DNA of 64,000 nt from Companilactobacillus kimchii DSM 13961 = JCM 10707 (GTDB lineage: Bacteria > Bacillota > Bacilli > Lactobacillales > Lactobacillaceae). Each line of letters begins with the position of its first letter. Within the stretch, counting starts at the first letter, position 1. Positions 9,233 through 18,121 of the stretch are shown in pieces. The position numbers and the translations under genes were made by a program. Below the pieces are notes generated by a model. The model saw nothing but the letters and a program-made list of their open reading frames with translations. It was not told where the DNA came from and searched no databases. The DNA is taken from positions 2,055 to 66,054 of the forward strand of contig NZ_AZDH01000026.1 in assembly GCF_001435445.1 (NCBI RefSeq), given 5' to 3'.

Positions 9233-9696
9233 TGAGTGAAGAGTTAACTTTACGAGAAGCAATTCCTAGTGATGCTGCTAAATTAATAAGCTTTTTAAAA
9301 AAAGCTAGTCAACAATCAGACTTTATTGTTTTCGAGGATCTGAAGGATTTGACTATTGAGTCTGAAGAAGAATCCTTGGATGCTATTTATCAATCTAAAT
9401 TGAACGAGTTGATGGTGGCTGTTTTTGATGAGGACATCATTGGCTATTGCCGAATTGAAGCTAAAGACAGTGAGCAAGCAGAATTAGGAATCGTGATTGA
9501 TAAAGATTTTTGGAATAACGGAATTGCATCTTATCTAATTGAGGATACACTTGATTGGGTTGGTTCATCACCGTTAAAGAAAATTTTCTTAGAAGTATAT
9601 AAAAATAACTCTGTTGCTATTCATATTTATCAAAAATATGATTTTACAACAGAGTTAACAAAAGATAAAACATTAATTATGTCGAAGATGGTTTAG
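9232..9696 (+). CDS. GNAT family N-acetyltransferase
   Basis: The 154-residue acetyltransferase starts within the tsaE stop region and is the last gene of the ung-pta-tsaE operon. The core acetyl-CoA-binding segment is AELGIVIDKDFWNNGIASYL, with the motif B segment KIFLEVYKNNSVAIHIYQKY. The position after tsaE suggests a ribosomal-protein or small-molecule acetylase, but RimI identity is not supported; the substrate is unknown. Confidence 0.85.
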   Translation: MSEELTLREAIPSDAAKLISFLKKASQQSDFIVFEDLKDLTIESEEESLDAIYQSKLNELMVAVFDEDIIGYCRIEAKDSEQAELGIVIDKDFWNNGIASYLIEDTLDWVGSSPLKKIFLEVYKNNSVAIHIYQKYDFTTELTKDKTLIMSKMV

Positions 9697-10012
9697 TTGG
9701 TTCTTACTTAAGTATGCCATCGTCTGAGGTCCCACAGATTTTTACCACCGATTAGTTCCTTGGTTTTGGTATTATCAGTATTTTGAGATTTTTAACTCTA
9801 CGTAAAAGAAATTTTAAATCAAAAAACAGTCTCCATTAAGTATTCAAGATATATATCCTTTACTTGAATTTCTTAATAGGGACTGTTTTTGTCTTACTAG
9901 ACTAAATTAGCTTCAAGTCACGCCCAATGGCGTTTCAAAGCATTTCCAATTCTTATGGAAGACGGGAATTTAAACACATTCATAATTTTAACCTAGCTTC
10001 AGAAAGAACAGT
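9697..10012. other. Noncoding gap with a long terminator hairpin
   Basis: No open reading frame in this 316-base stretch looks real. At 9822-9890 an imperfect long inverted repeat (AAAACAGTC with CATTAAG and TTCAAG against CTTGAAT, CTTAAT and GACTGTTTT) has A and T runs on its ends. It can terminate both the ung operon and the minus-strand exonuclease genes. The 9700-9780 and 9910-10000 flanks are slightly richer in GC than usual and may be insertion-element debris; nothing firm can be said. Confidence 0.55.
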
Positions 10013-10549
10013 TTAGCTAGTTAATTTAACCATTTTTTTTATTTGTTCAGTTCCAAATTGTTGTTCCGTTTTAACAAGAATTTCGGCACAAGCAACACTA
10101 TCGGCTAGAGCGTTATGATGGTTGCGTAAGTCAATGTTTAAACGTTCAGAAACAGTGTTCAGTTTGTGATTAGGAAAATCAGGGAAAAACTTACGACTGG
10201 TGCGCAAAGTATCGATTGTTAAATATTTGGGTACTACGATGCCATAGTTGACCAAAGTTTTCTTTAGAACACTATTATCAAAACTAGCGTTATGTGCTGC
10301 AACTAAATGACTACTATCGAATAAAGGCTGGATGTGTGTCCAAACTTGATCGAAGGTAGGGGCATCTTGAACGTCTTCAGGTCTAATGTGATGTATTTGA
10401 ATATTACGAGGACTGAAATATTGTTGAGGATTTATTAGTGTATAAAAATTATCAACAATTTGATCGTTACGGACAAGTACTAAGGCTAAGGAACAAGCAC
10501 TATCTCGACTTCCGTTGGCAGTCTCAAAATCCATAGAAACAAAATTCAT
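10013..10549 (-). CDS. DEDDh 3'-5' exonuclease (DnaQ/PolC-exo-like)
   Basis: The 178-residue exonuclease resembles the proofreading domain of DNA polymerase III. ExoI is FVSMDFETANG (Asp and Glu metal ligands), ExoII is LVAAHNASFDNSVL, and ExoIII ends with NHHNALADSVACAEIL, the His and Asp of the DEDDh type. It is a free-standing protein rather than part of PolC. It follows the exodeoxyribonuclease III gene by 12 bases on the same strand, suggesting a repair unit. Confidence 0.9.
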   Translation of the reverse strand: MNFVSMDFETANGSRDSACSLALVLVRNDQIVDNFYTLINPQQYFSPRNIQIHHIRPEDVQDAPTFDQVWTHIQPLFDSSHLVAAHNASFDNSVLKKTLVNYGIVVPKYLTIDTLRTSRKFFPDFPNHKLNTVSERLNIDLRNHHNALADSVACAEILVKTEQQFGTEQIKKMVKLTS

Positions 10550-10561
10550 AGGTTAAACTCC

Positions 10562-11314
10562 TTATATATCTAAGTCTAATTCAATGGGGCAGTGATCTGA
10601 ACCATAAATATCAGTGTGAATGTCAGCGGCCTTTAACATTTTTTTGCCATTATCAGATAGGACGAAGTAATCAATTCTCCAACCCGCATTGTTCTTACGA
10701 GCGTTAAAACGATAGCTCCACCATGAATACTTAACATCATCGGGATGTAAAGTTCTAAAGGTATCGATGAAACCACTATTTAGTAATTCTGTAAATTTAG
10801 CACGCTCTTCATCAGAAAAGCCAGGATTTTTATGATTAGTTTTATCGTTCTTGATATCAATTTCTTCATGAGCAACGTTGAGGTCACCACATAGAATAAC
10901 TGGTTTATCAATCGATAATTTCTGCATATAAGCTCTCAAAGCATCGTCATAACGCATGCGGTAATCTAAGCGTTTGAGCTTTTGTTGAGAATTAGGGGTG
11001 TAACTATTGATTAAATAGAAATCTTCAAACTCTAGAGTTAAGGTTCGACCTTCGTCGTCGAATTCATCGATTCCCAAACCTTGGTGGACGTTCAAAGGTT
11101 CTTTCTTGGTGAAAACGGCGGTACCAGAGTAGCCCTTCTTTTTAGCATAGAAAAAGTATTGGTGGTATCCGGTTAAATCGAGATCAATTTGACCCTCTTG
11201 TAACTTGGTTTCTTGAATACTGAAGACATCAGCATCTAATTCTTCAAAAGTTTTGACAAAGTCTTTTTTTACTACAGCACGTAAACCGTTTACATTCCAA
11301 GATATAAGTTTCAT
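10562..11314 (-). CDS. xth: Exodeoxyribonuclease III / AP endonuclease
   Basis: The 250-residue metal-dependent nuclease of the EEP fold cuts at abasic sites and has 3' exonuclease activity. Motifs are WNVNGLRAV, SIQETKL (metal Glu), LCGDLNVAHEEID, the WWSYRFNARKNNAGWRIDYF segment, and GSDHCPIELDLDI at the end. The ATG at 11314 follows GAGGTGATTTT and gives the classic MKLISWNVNG start. The open frame extends 18 bases further but without support. Confidence 0.95.
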   Translation of the reverse strand: MKLISWNVNGLRAVVKKDFVKTFEELDADVFSIQETKLQEGQIDLDLTGYHQYFFYAKKKGYSGTAVFTKKEPLNVHQGLGIDEFDDEGRTLTLEFEDFYLINSYTPNSQQKLKRLDYRMRYDDALRAYMQKLSIDKPVILCGDLNVAHEEIDIKNDKTNHKNPGFSDEERAKFTELLNSGFIDTFRTLHPDDVKYSWWSYRFNARKNNAGWRIDYFVLSDNGKKMLKAADIHTDIYGSDHCPIELDLDI

Positions 11315-11426
11315 AAAATCACCTCGGCACAATTATAGCATTATTGTGATGTTTGTTAGTTCGTTATGTATCTAAGTATGTGATAAAATTATATGTAAGT
11401 CTATGCAATATGAAGGATGATGAATA

Positions 11427-12326
11427 TTGAATTTTCCAGTTGATGAATTACCTAATATTGAATTTAAAATAAATGAACCGCTCAGTAAGTATACGTTCAC
11501 TAAAACGGGTGGAAATGCTGATGTTTTGGCGTTTCCCAAAACTCGTGAAGAATTAGTGAAAATTGTCGATACTGCAAGGGTCAATGATGTGCACATTACT
11601 ATTATTGGTAATGCCAGCAATTTGATTATTAAAGATGGTGGAATTAGGGGAATTGTTATTATTTTACCTAATTTCCATAAAATCACGGTATCCGATACTA
11701 AAGTTACTGCTGAAGCTGGTGCAACAATTATTAATACAACGATTGCTGCCCAAAAAGCCGGTTTAACTGGCATTGAATTTGCTGCTGGTATTCCGGGTAG
11801 TGTTGGTGGAGCAGTCTTTATGAACGCTGGGGCCTATGGTGGCGAGATCAAAGATGTTTTTGAATCCGCTGAAGTATTATTGCCTGATGGTCACATTACA
11901 ACTATTAGCCATGAACAAATGGATTTCTCATACCGTCATAGTTTGGTTCAGGACAATGGTGGGATTGTGATCAGTGCAACATTTGCATTGAAACGTGGTA
12001 AAAAAGAAGTTATTCAAGAAGAAATGGATCGTTTGAACGAATTAAGAAGATCAAAGCAACCACTTGAATATCCATCTTGTGGCAGTGTCTTCAAGCGTCC
12101 AAAGGGTCATTTTACTGGTCCTTTGATTATTAAAGCTGGATTGCAAGGTAAAATTGTGGGTGGAGCTCAGGTTTCGATGAAACATGCAGGCTTTATCGTG
12201 AATATTAAACACGCCACAGCAACTGACTATATGAATTTGATACATCTGATTCAAAAGACTGTAAAAGAAAAGTTTGATGTTGAGCTTCATACTGAAGTTC
12301 GCATTATTGGTGAAGATCAAAAATAA
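11427..12326 (+). CDS. murB: UDP-N-acetylenolpyruvoylglucosamine reductase
   Basis: The 299-residue flavoenzyme makes UDP-MurNAc from the enolpyruvyl precursor with NADPH in peptidoglycan synthesis. FAD-binding motifs are [11 protein letters not shown] and [20 protein letters not shown]. The catalytic segment [10 protein letters not shown] carries the proton-donating Ser/Cys position, and the end [10 protein letters not shown] holds the final Glu. Translation starts at TTG 11427 after AAGGATG. The nearby ATG at 11420 is out of frame and stops after seven codons. Confidence 0.95.
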   Translation: MNFPVDELPNIEFKINEPLSKYTFTKTGGNADVLAFPKTREELVKIVDTARVNDVHITIIGNASNLIIKDGGIRGIVIILPNFHKITVSDTKVTAEAGATIINTTIAAQKAGLTGIEFAAGIPGSVGGAVFMNAGAYGGEIKDVFESAEVLLPDGHITTISHEQMDFSYRHSLVQDNGGIVISATFALKRGKKEVIQEEMDRLNELRRSKQPLEYPSCGSVFKRPKGHFTGPLIIKAGLQGKIVGGAQVSMKHAGFIVNIKHATATDYMNLIHLIQKTVKEKFDVELHTEVRIIGEDQK

Positions 12327-12346
12327 AAAAATGGTAGGTGTTGTCT

Positions 12347-14470
12347 GTGGAAATAATTGAATCAATTATTTTGATTCTCTCTTTATTAATTATTGCCAAT
12401 ATTGTAAGTCACTATTTTGTATCGATTCCCCCCAGTTTATTACAAATTGCGGCCGGGATTTTAGCGGCTCTATTTATGCATGTGAAGATCTATGTTGATA
12501 CGGAATGGTTTTTACTGGCGTTTATTGCGCCAATTTTATTTAATGATGGAAATAATTTTCCCAAAAGAGAGCTCTGGAAATTAAAGGGTCCTATTTTAGG
12601 AAATGCGATTATCTTAGTTATTTTATCTACAGTTATTGGGGGAGTGTTTGTTAAATGGCTCATTCCTCAATTACCTTGGGCAACCGCATTTACATTAGTG
12701 GCTGTTTTGTCGCCAACTGACCCTATTGCGGTTGAATCTATTGCTAAGAAGGCTCATATTCCAGATAAATTGATGCATTTAATCAATGGAGAAAGTTTGA
12801 TCAATGATGCGTCTGGTTTGATTTGTTTTAAGTATGGAGTTGCTGCGACAGTCACAGGTGTCTTTTCACTGAAAAGTGCAACAATGGACTTTTTTCATAT
12901 ATCAATTATAGGTGCTTTGGTTGGTGCCATTATGATTTGGATCTTTAATGGAATTAGATTGTATCTGATCAATCAGGGTGTTGATGACTCGATTTTGCAT
13001 GCAATTATTCAGATTATTATTCCATTCATTATTTACTATGTAGCCGAAGATGTATTTGATGTTTCGGGTGTTGTAGCGGTCGTTATAGCGGGTATTTTGA
13101 ATATTTCTTCTGGTAGAAATATTAGTAATTTTACTCCCGAAATTAGACTGGTTACCTCACGAACCTGGGATTTGGTTGTTTATGTACTTAATGGTATTGT
13201 CTTTGTTCTTTTGGGAATCGAAATTCCATTTGCTATGGAAGAATTAGTTCATAACGATAATATCAATACTTTTGGAGCTACATTAATGGCATTTGTCATT
13301 TGGATAATGTTAGTTGTGATTCGTTTCCTTTGGAGTTATATCTATTCGACATTCTCAAATAATGGGGATGGAAAGATTATCTTATGGTCAAAAACTAGAT
13401 TTGACGATTGTTTGATGTCAGGTATTTCTGGTGTTCGTGGTGCCGTTACAATGGTTGGTGCGTTGTCAATTCCAATGACAATCAAAGGTGGAGCAGCTTT
13501 TCCATCTAGAACACTCCTATTGTTCATCGCTAGTGCTGTTATTATTTTCAGTTTGTTAGGGGCAACATTGTTGATTCCTATCTTGACTAAGAATAGTGCA
13601 CCAGTCGCTTATCGTGGTAGTACTCTTACCTCAGAAAATGATGACGATGAAAATGATGAAGATGTTGATGAATCGCCAATAGAATTGACAGAATATGAAG
13701 CTAATCGAGTTATTTTGGAAAAGACTGTTAAGAAATTACGATCAGAAATGGATGATGGTGATACAGCAGTTTATTCATCCGTTATTGCTGAATATTTATA
13801 TGATGTGCGTAATTTAGGTATTCAATCACGTAACCAGGTCAAAACTAGTCAAATTAGTAAACGTCGGGTTCGTAGTAAGAAGGATGCTGAACTGTGGGAT
13901 ATTTCATTTAACTGTGAATTAGAAGCAGTTGATGAGTTATATGATAATCACGAAATATCTGACGAATCATATGATTTGGCGATAAAGAAGATAGCTCGTT
14001 ATAAAAGAGAAATTGTTCATCGTCGTTCTAATCAGACGGTTGAATTTTTCTATAATTATTTCCGAAGAACTTATTTACAGATTAAGCATTTGATTTATCG
14101 TTCTGTGAATTCAGATGATATTCAACAGATCAATCAAGATTCAATTAAGATTTCTATTGCTGGTGCTAAGAACGCACTAAAGAAGTTACAAGAATTGAAT
14201 CAATCAGATTCTGACGGGATTGATGATGACTTAATCTATATTTTCCAGCGTCATTATGAAGATCGCTTGGAACTGTTGCAAGGAAAGTATCGTGGACGTT
14301 CACCTCAATTTAATAGTGAACGTATGAATCTTGAAATAAAAGCTTTGAGTTATCGTCGAGCTTTTGTTCAAGATATGTTGGAGCAAGGAAAAATTAGTAA
14401 GATCACAGCTAATGAATTGCGCAAAAACATTAATTATAGTGAAGAAGTTATTAGTATTGGTGTAGATTAA
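12347..14470 (+). CDS. Cation:proton antiporter, CPA1 family
   Basis: The 707-residue protein has about 12 membrane helices (about 1-425) and a long cytosolic tail. The transport core shows SPTDPIAVESIAKKA and LINGESLINDASGL, the Na+/H+ antiporter signature with the Asp pair and Asn. SGVRGAVTMVGALSIP follows. The tail starts with an acidic run (DDDENDEDVDES) and continues as roughly 270 charged, helical residues. The GTG at 12347 is preferred because AGGTG precedes it by six bases; GTG 12338 is the alternative. It may adjust internal pH or Na+/K+. Confidence 0.88.
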   Translation: MEIIESIILILSLLIIANIVSHYFVSIPPSLLQIAAGILAALFMHVKIYVDTEWFLLAFIAPILFNDGNNFPKRELWKLKGPILGNAIILVILSTVIGGVFVKWLIPQLPWATAFTLVAVLSPTDPIAVESIAKKAHIPDKLMHLINGESLINDASGLICFKYGVAATVTGVFSLKSATMDFFHISIIGALVGAIMIWIFNGIRLYLINQGVDDSILHAIIQIIIPFIIYYVAEDVFDVSGVVAVVIAGILNISSGRNISNFTPEIRLVTSRTWDLVVYVLNGIVFVLLGIEIPFAMEELVHNDNINTFGATLMAFVIWIMLVVIRFLWSYIYSTFSNNGDGKIILWSKTRFDDCLMSGISGVRGAVTMVGALSIPMTIKGGAAFPSRTLLLFIASAVIIFSLLGATLLIPILTKNSAPVAYRGSTLTSENDDDENDEDVDESPIELTEYEANRVILEKTVKKLRSEMDDGDTAVYSSVIAEYLYDVRNLGIQSRNQVKTSQISKRRVRSKKDAELWDISFNCELEAVDELYDNHEISDESYDLAIKKIARYKREIVHRRSNQTVEFFYNYFRRTYLQIKHLIYRSVNSDDIQQINQDSIKISIAGAKNALKKLQELNQSDSDGIDDDLIYIFQRHYEDRLELLQGKYRGRSPQFNSERMNLEIKALSYRRAFVQDMLEQGKISKITANELRKNINYSEEVISIGVD

Positions 14471-14540
14471 AAACATAAAATATGGTGAACTTTTATAATT
14501 TTTATTGTTTGTTATAATTAGTTCGAACTACTAAGGAGCT

Positions 14541-15404
14541 ATGAAAATGAATTTTATACCAAGCAATATTTTTACATGGCAGAATTTGGCTAACTTGGTT
14601 GATATCTTGGTAGTCTGGTATTTTTTGTATAAAGTTCTGTCGATGTTACGCGGCACCAAAGCTGTTCAGTTGTTAAAAGGAATAATAATTATTTTTGGTA
14701 TTAAGCTCATTAGTTGGGCCTTGAACCTACATACTGTTTCTTATTTAATGGATCAGCTGATCAACTGGGGGATTATTGTTATTGTGATAATCTTTCAGCC
14801 TGAAATTCGTCGTGGTTTGGAACATCTTGGTCGATTACCATTCTTCAGTTCGACTAGTAATGAAGAAGGCAAGACAAAGAATCATTTGATTGAGAGTCTT
14901 GATCAGGCCATTCAGTATATGAGTAAACGTCGTATTGGTGCGTTGATTACCTTAGAAATGAATACTGGTTTGGAAGAGTATGTTGAAACCGGAATTGATT
15001 TGGATGCTGAAGTTACCGGGGCGTTATTGATCAATATTTTCATTCCAAATACGCCACTGCATGATGGAGCGGTTATTGTACGAAATAATCGAATCTCTGT
15101 AGCGGCTGCTTATTTACCACTGTCAGAGAGTAATACTATTCCTAAGGAATTAGGAACAAGACACCGTGCGGCTGTTGGTATCAGTGAAGTAACTGACGCA
15201 ATAACAATTGTGGTTTCTGAAGAAACTGGTGGCGTTATGATTACTCGAAACGGTCATATGATGCTTGATCTGTCTCGGGATGATTATCTAAAGTATCTCC
15301 AAGCTCAATTGAAAGATCCTAATGAGAGTGAAACTCATTCTATTTTGGGATTTTTGAAGTTAAGTCGGAAGAAGAAGGAGAGACAAGATGAAAAAGATAA
15401 TTAA
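14541..15404 (+). CDS. cdaA: Diadenylate cyclase CdaA
   Basis: The 287-residue membrane enzyme condenses two ATP into c-di-AMP. Three N-terminal membrane helices (about 10-90) precede the DAC domain, which has the DGA motif in PLHDGAVIVRNNRISVAAAY and the RHR motif in GTRHRAAVGISE. The 3' end overlaps cdaR by 17 bases, forming the conserved cdaA-cdaR-glmM cluster. An AAGGAG site precedes the start. Either ATG (14541 or 14547) could be used. A TATAAT at 14513-14518 is a plausible -10 box. Confidence 0.97.
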   Translation: MKMNFIPSNIFTWQNLANLVDILVVWYFLYKVLSMLRGTKAVQLLKGIIIIFGIKLISWALNLHTVSYLMDQLINWGIIVIVIIFQPEIRRGLEHLGRLPFFSSTSNEEGKTKNHLIESLDQAIQYMSKRRIGALITLEMNTGLEEYVETGIDLDAEVTGALLINIFIPNTPLHDGAVIVRNNRISVAAAYLPLSESNTIPKELGTRHRAAVGISEVTDAITIVVSEETGGVMITRNGHMMLDLSRDDYLKYLQAQLKDPNESETHSILGFLKLSRKKKERQDEKDN

Positions 15405-16482
15405 TAGTAATTATTTTTATGCATTCATATCTCTCTGTTGTGCCTTATGGCTATTCTTCTTTGTAAGTACACCTGGTGTGGGCTCGACAAGAGATTCTAA
15501 TCAATCGAATACATCTACGGTAACTAAGAAGGCCACAATTACCGTACCATTGCAATTACAAGCAGATGTTGACAAGTATTACATAACTGGATATCCTGAA
15601 AAAGTTAAAATAACGATTGAAGGTCCAGCGGCACTAGTCACAGCAACAAAGAATACACAGAACTTTAATTTGTATTTGAATTTAAGAGATCTATCCATTG
15701 GTCAACATCGAGTTCAAATTAAAGAAACTGGGTTAAATAGTGAATTGACATATAGCATTAAACCTAAGTATGTCACAGTTAATATTCAGAAACGTGTGAC
15801 AAAGAGATTTGCGGTGGATGTTGATTACAATAAAGATTCGTTAGCGAGTGGTTATGAGACTGGAACAATTGAAGAGTCTCCAGATACTGTTACTGTAACG
15901 GGTGCAGCTTCTGAAATTGCTAAGATTGATAAGGTAGTTGTTAAACCCAATTTGCCTAAAGGAATAAAATCTACATTTGATCAAGAAGTTTTAGTGCAAG
16001 CTCTCGATAAAAATGGTAAAACAGTAAATGTTACATTAGATCCACAAACAATCCATGTGAAAATTCCTATTTCGATTCAAAGTAAACAAGTAAACATTAA
16101 TTTGAAACAAAAGGGAAGTTCATCGGATACTAGTTATACTTTTGAATCTGATGTTAAAAATATTAGAGTTTTCGGTACCAAAGATCAGATCAGCGCTATT
16201 GATGATTCAATTGATGTACCGGTTGATGTTTCAGACGTAAATAGTAGTAGCACAAAGAAGACAATCAATTTAAGTGATGTTTTAGGTAACAAGGTCACTT
16301 TTACTGATCCAACTACTATTAGTGTGACGATTAATCGTGCCAGTTCTAGTGCGCTGTCCAGCACGACAGGAAATACTACTACATCAACTAGTTCGTCTAG
16401 TTCAGATTCCAAGAGTAGTACTAGCAGCGACACAAGTTCATCAAGCACTAATTCAACAAATGACAATAATGATAGCGAATAA
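15388..16482 (+). CDS. cdaR: CdaA regulatory protein CdaR (YbbR-like)
   Basis: The 364-residue protein has one N-terminal membrane helix ([18 protein letters not shown]) and extracytoplasmic YbbR repeats of about 80 residues (recurring [17 protein letters not shown] and [10 protein letters not shown] patterns). It modulates CdaA activity. The C-terminus is a Ser/Thr-rich tail from about residue 320 ([20 protein letters not shown]), likely an extended linker. It lies between cdaA and glmM, with no gap large enough for a separate promoter. Confidence 0.94.
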   Translation: MKKIINSNYFYAFISLCCALWLFFFVSTPGVGSTRDSNQSNTSTVTKKATITVPLQLQADVDKYYITGYPEKVKITIEGPAALVTATKNTQNFNLYLNLRDLSIGQHRVQIKETGLNSELTYSIKPKYVTVNIQKRVTKRFAVDVDYNKDSLASGYETGTIEESPDTVTVTGAASEIAKIDKVVVKPNLPKGIKSTFDQEVLVQALDKNGKTVNVTLDPQTIHVKIPISIQSKQVNINLKQKGSSSDTSYTFESDVKNIRVFGTKDQISAIDDSIDVPVDVSDVNSSSTKKTINLSDVLGNKVTFTDPTTISVTINRASSSALSSTTGNTTTSTSSSSSDSKSSTSSDTSSSSTNSTNDNNDSE

Positions 16483-16502
16483 ACGCTGGGGGTAAATTTT
16501 TC

Positions 16503-17855
16503 ATGACAAAATATTTCGGAACAGACGGAGTAAGAGGTATTGCAAATAAAGAGCTAAGTCCTGAATTAGCTTTTAAATTAGGTAGATGTGGTGGTTATGT
16601 TTTAACACAACATTCAGATAACGAAAATGCGCATCCACGTGTTTTGGTTGCTAGAGATACACGTATTTCTGGTCAAATGCTACAAACTAGTTTGATTTCA
16701 GGATTGCTTTCAGTTGGTATTGAAGTTTTAAATTTGGATGTCATTACAACACCCGCTGTTGCATATCTTGTTCGTGCCGTTTCAGCTGATGCTGGTATTA
16801 TGATTTCAGCTTCACATAATCCTGCTGAAGACAATGGTATTAAATTCTTTGGATCAGATGGTTACAAGTTGCCAGATGATGTTGAGGAAGAGATTGAAGA
16901 ACTATTAGATGCAAAAGAAGATACTTTGCCAAGACCTTCCGCCGAAGGTTTGGGTAGTGTTTCTGATTATCCAGAGGGTGCTCAAAAGTATCTACAATTC
17001 TTGAAGCAAACTCTTTCTGATGATCTTAGTGGTATGAAGATTGTGCTTGATACTGCTAATGGTTCAACAAGTCGTTTAGCAAGTACACTTTTTGCTGACT
17101 TAAATGTAGACTTTGATATCATGGCTTCACATCCAGATGGAATCAATATCAATAAGAATGTTGGTTCAACTCATCCAGAGCAATTGGCTCAACGTGTTAA
17201 AGAATCAGATGCCATAGCTGGACTAGCTTTTGATGGTGATGGAGATCGTTGTATTGCTGTTGATGCTGATGGTAATATTGTTGACGGTGATAAAATTATG
17301 TTTATCCTTGGTAAATATTTGCATGATGGTGGACGTTTGAAGAAGGATACAATTGTAACTACTGTTATGAGTAATATTGGTTTATACAAGGCTATTGAAG
17401 CCAATGGGATGCATTCTGTACAAACAGCTGTTGGTGATCGTCACGTTGTTGAAGAGATTCGTGAGAATAACTATAACATCGGTGGTGAACAATCAGGACA
17501 CGTTGTTTTGTATGAGTACATGAATACTGGTGATGGTATGCTTACAGGTACACATTTACTTCATGTCATGAAAGAAACTGGCAAGGGTTTAGCTGAATTA
17601 GCTGCCCCTGTAAAAGTTTATCCACAAAAGCTTGTCAATGTTCCTGTATCTGACAAGAATTCATGGGACAAGCATCAAGCAATCCTTGACGTTATCAAGA
17701 CAGTTGAGGATGAGATGGATGGGGACGGTCGTGTATTAGTTCGTCCTAGTGGTACACAAGCTTTGCTTCGTGTTATGTGTGAAGCTTCGACTGAGGAAAA
17801 GGTCAATGAATATTGTGACCAAATCGTTGAAGTTGTTAAAAATGAATTAAGCTAA
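16503..17855 (+). CDS. glmM: Phosphoglucosamine mutase
   Basis: The 450-residue enzyme converts glucosamine-6-phosphate to glucosamine-1-phosphate for UDP-GlcNAc. The catalytic phosphoserine loop is [15 protein letters not shown] (around residue 100), the metal-binding loop is [12 protein letters not shown], the sugar loop is GGEQSGHVV, and the phosphate-binding loop [12 protein letters not shown] lies near the end. Its place after cdaA-cdaR links c-di-AMP and cell-wall precursor supply, and GlmM is known to interact with CdaA in related bacteria. Confidence 0.97.
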   Translation: MTKYFGTDGVRGIANKELSPELAFKLGRCGGYVLTQHSDNENAHPRVLVARDTRISGQMLQTSLISGLLSVGIEVLNLDVITTPAVAYLVRAVSADAGIMISASHNPAEDNGIKFFGSDGYKLPDDVEEEIEELLDAKEDTLPRPSAEGLGSVSDYPEGAQKYLQFLKQTLSDDLSGMKIVLDTANGSTSRLASTLFADLNVDFDIMASHPDGININKNVGSTHPEQLAQRVKESDAIAGLAFDGDGDRCIAVDADGNIVDGDKIMFILGKYLHDGGRLKKDTIVTTVMSNIGLYKAIEANGMHSVQTAVGDRHVVEEIRENNYNIGGEQSGHVVLYEYMNTGDGMLTGTHLLHVMKETGKGLAELAAPVKVYPQKLVNVPVSDKNSWDKHQAILDVIKTVEDEMDGDGRVLVRPSGTQALLRVMCEASTEEKVNEYCDQIVEVVKNELS

Positions 17856-17877
17856 TATAATACAGATAAAGAAATTC

Positions 17878-17921
17878 AAAAAAGAGAAATTGAGGGAATT
17901 AATCCTTGGTTTCTCTTTTTT
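17878..17921 (+). terminator. Terminator of the cda-glmM operon
   Basis: AAAAAAGAGAAA and TTTCTCTTTTTT form the outer stem, with a short GG/CC inner pairing and a T run. Confidence 0.8.
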
Positions 17922-18104
17922 ATTGGTCTATATAATATATACCAATATTTATAATCGGTACATACCACCTATACCATTTATAAAAAATATTAAAGATTTC
18001 TTGACATAATGACAATAGATTAGTATTCTAGTCATTGTCGCAAGGTGATGAGTACAGTTCAAATGAGCTATACCATTTATAATAAATTAAACTATACCAA
18101 TTAA
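17922..18104 (+). promoter_or_regulatory. glmS promoter with operator-like repeats
   Basis: A sigma-A promoter is present: TTGACA 18001-18006, 17 bases, TATTCT 18024-18029. Around it are an inverted repeat ATTGGTCTATATA/ATATATACCAAT (17922-17946) and three direct copies of CTATACCAWTTA: 17970-17984, 18068-18082 and 18092-18104. The first two copies are identical over 15 bases. ATTGGTATAGACC-type sites are bound by GntR/HutC-family NagR regulators of amino-sugar genes, so this is a candidate NagR operator array; that link is inference. No glmS-ribozyme core was seen between promoter and gene. Confidence 0.6.
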
Positions 18105-18121
18105 GAAAGGCTATAATTATT

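Noticed and set aside
16185-16466. 93-residue minus-strand frame of Val/Leu repeats
   Set aside because: Antisense of the Ser/Thr-rich tail of cdaR.
18030-18121. glmS ribozyme
   Set aside because: The conserved AGCGCC core and following elements are absent; the leader is short and AT-rich.
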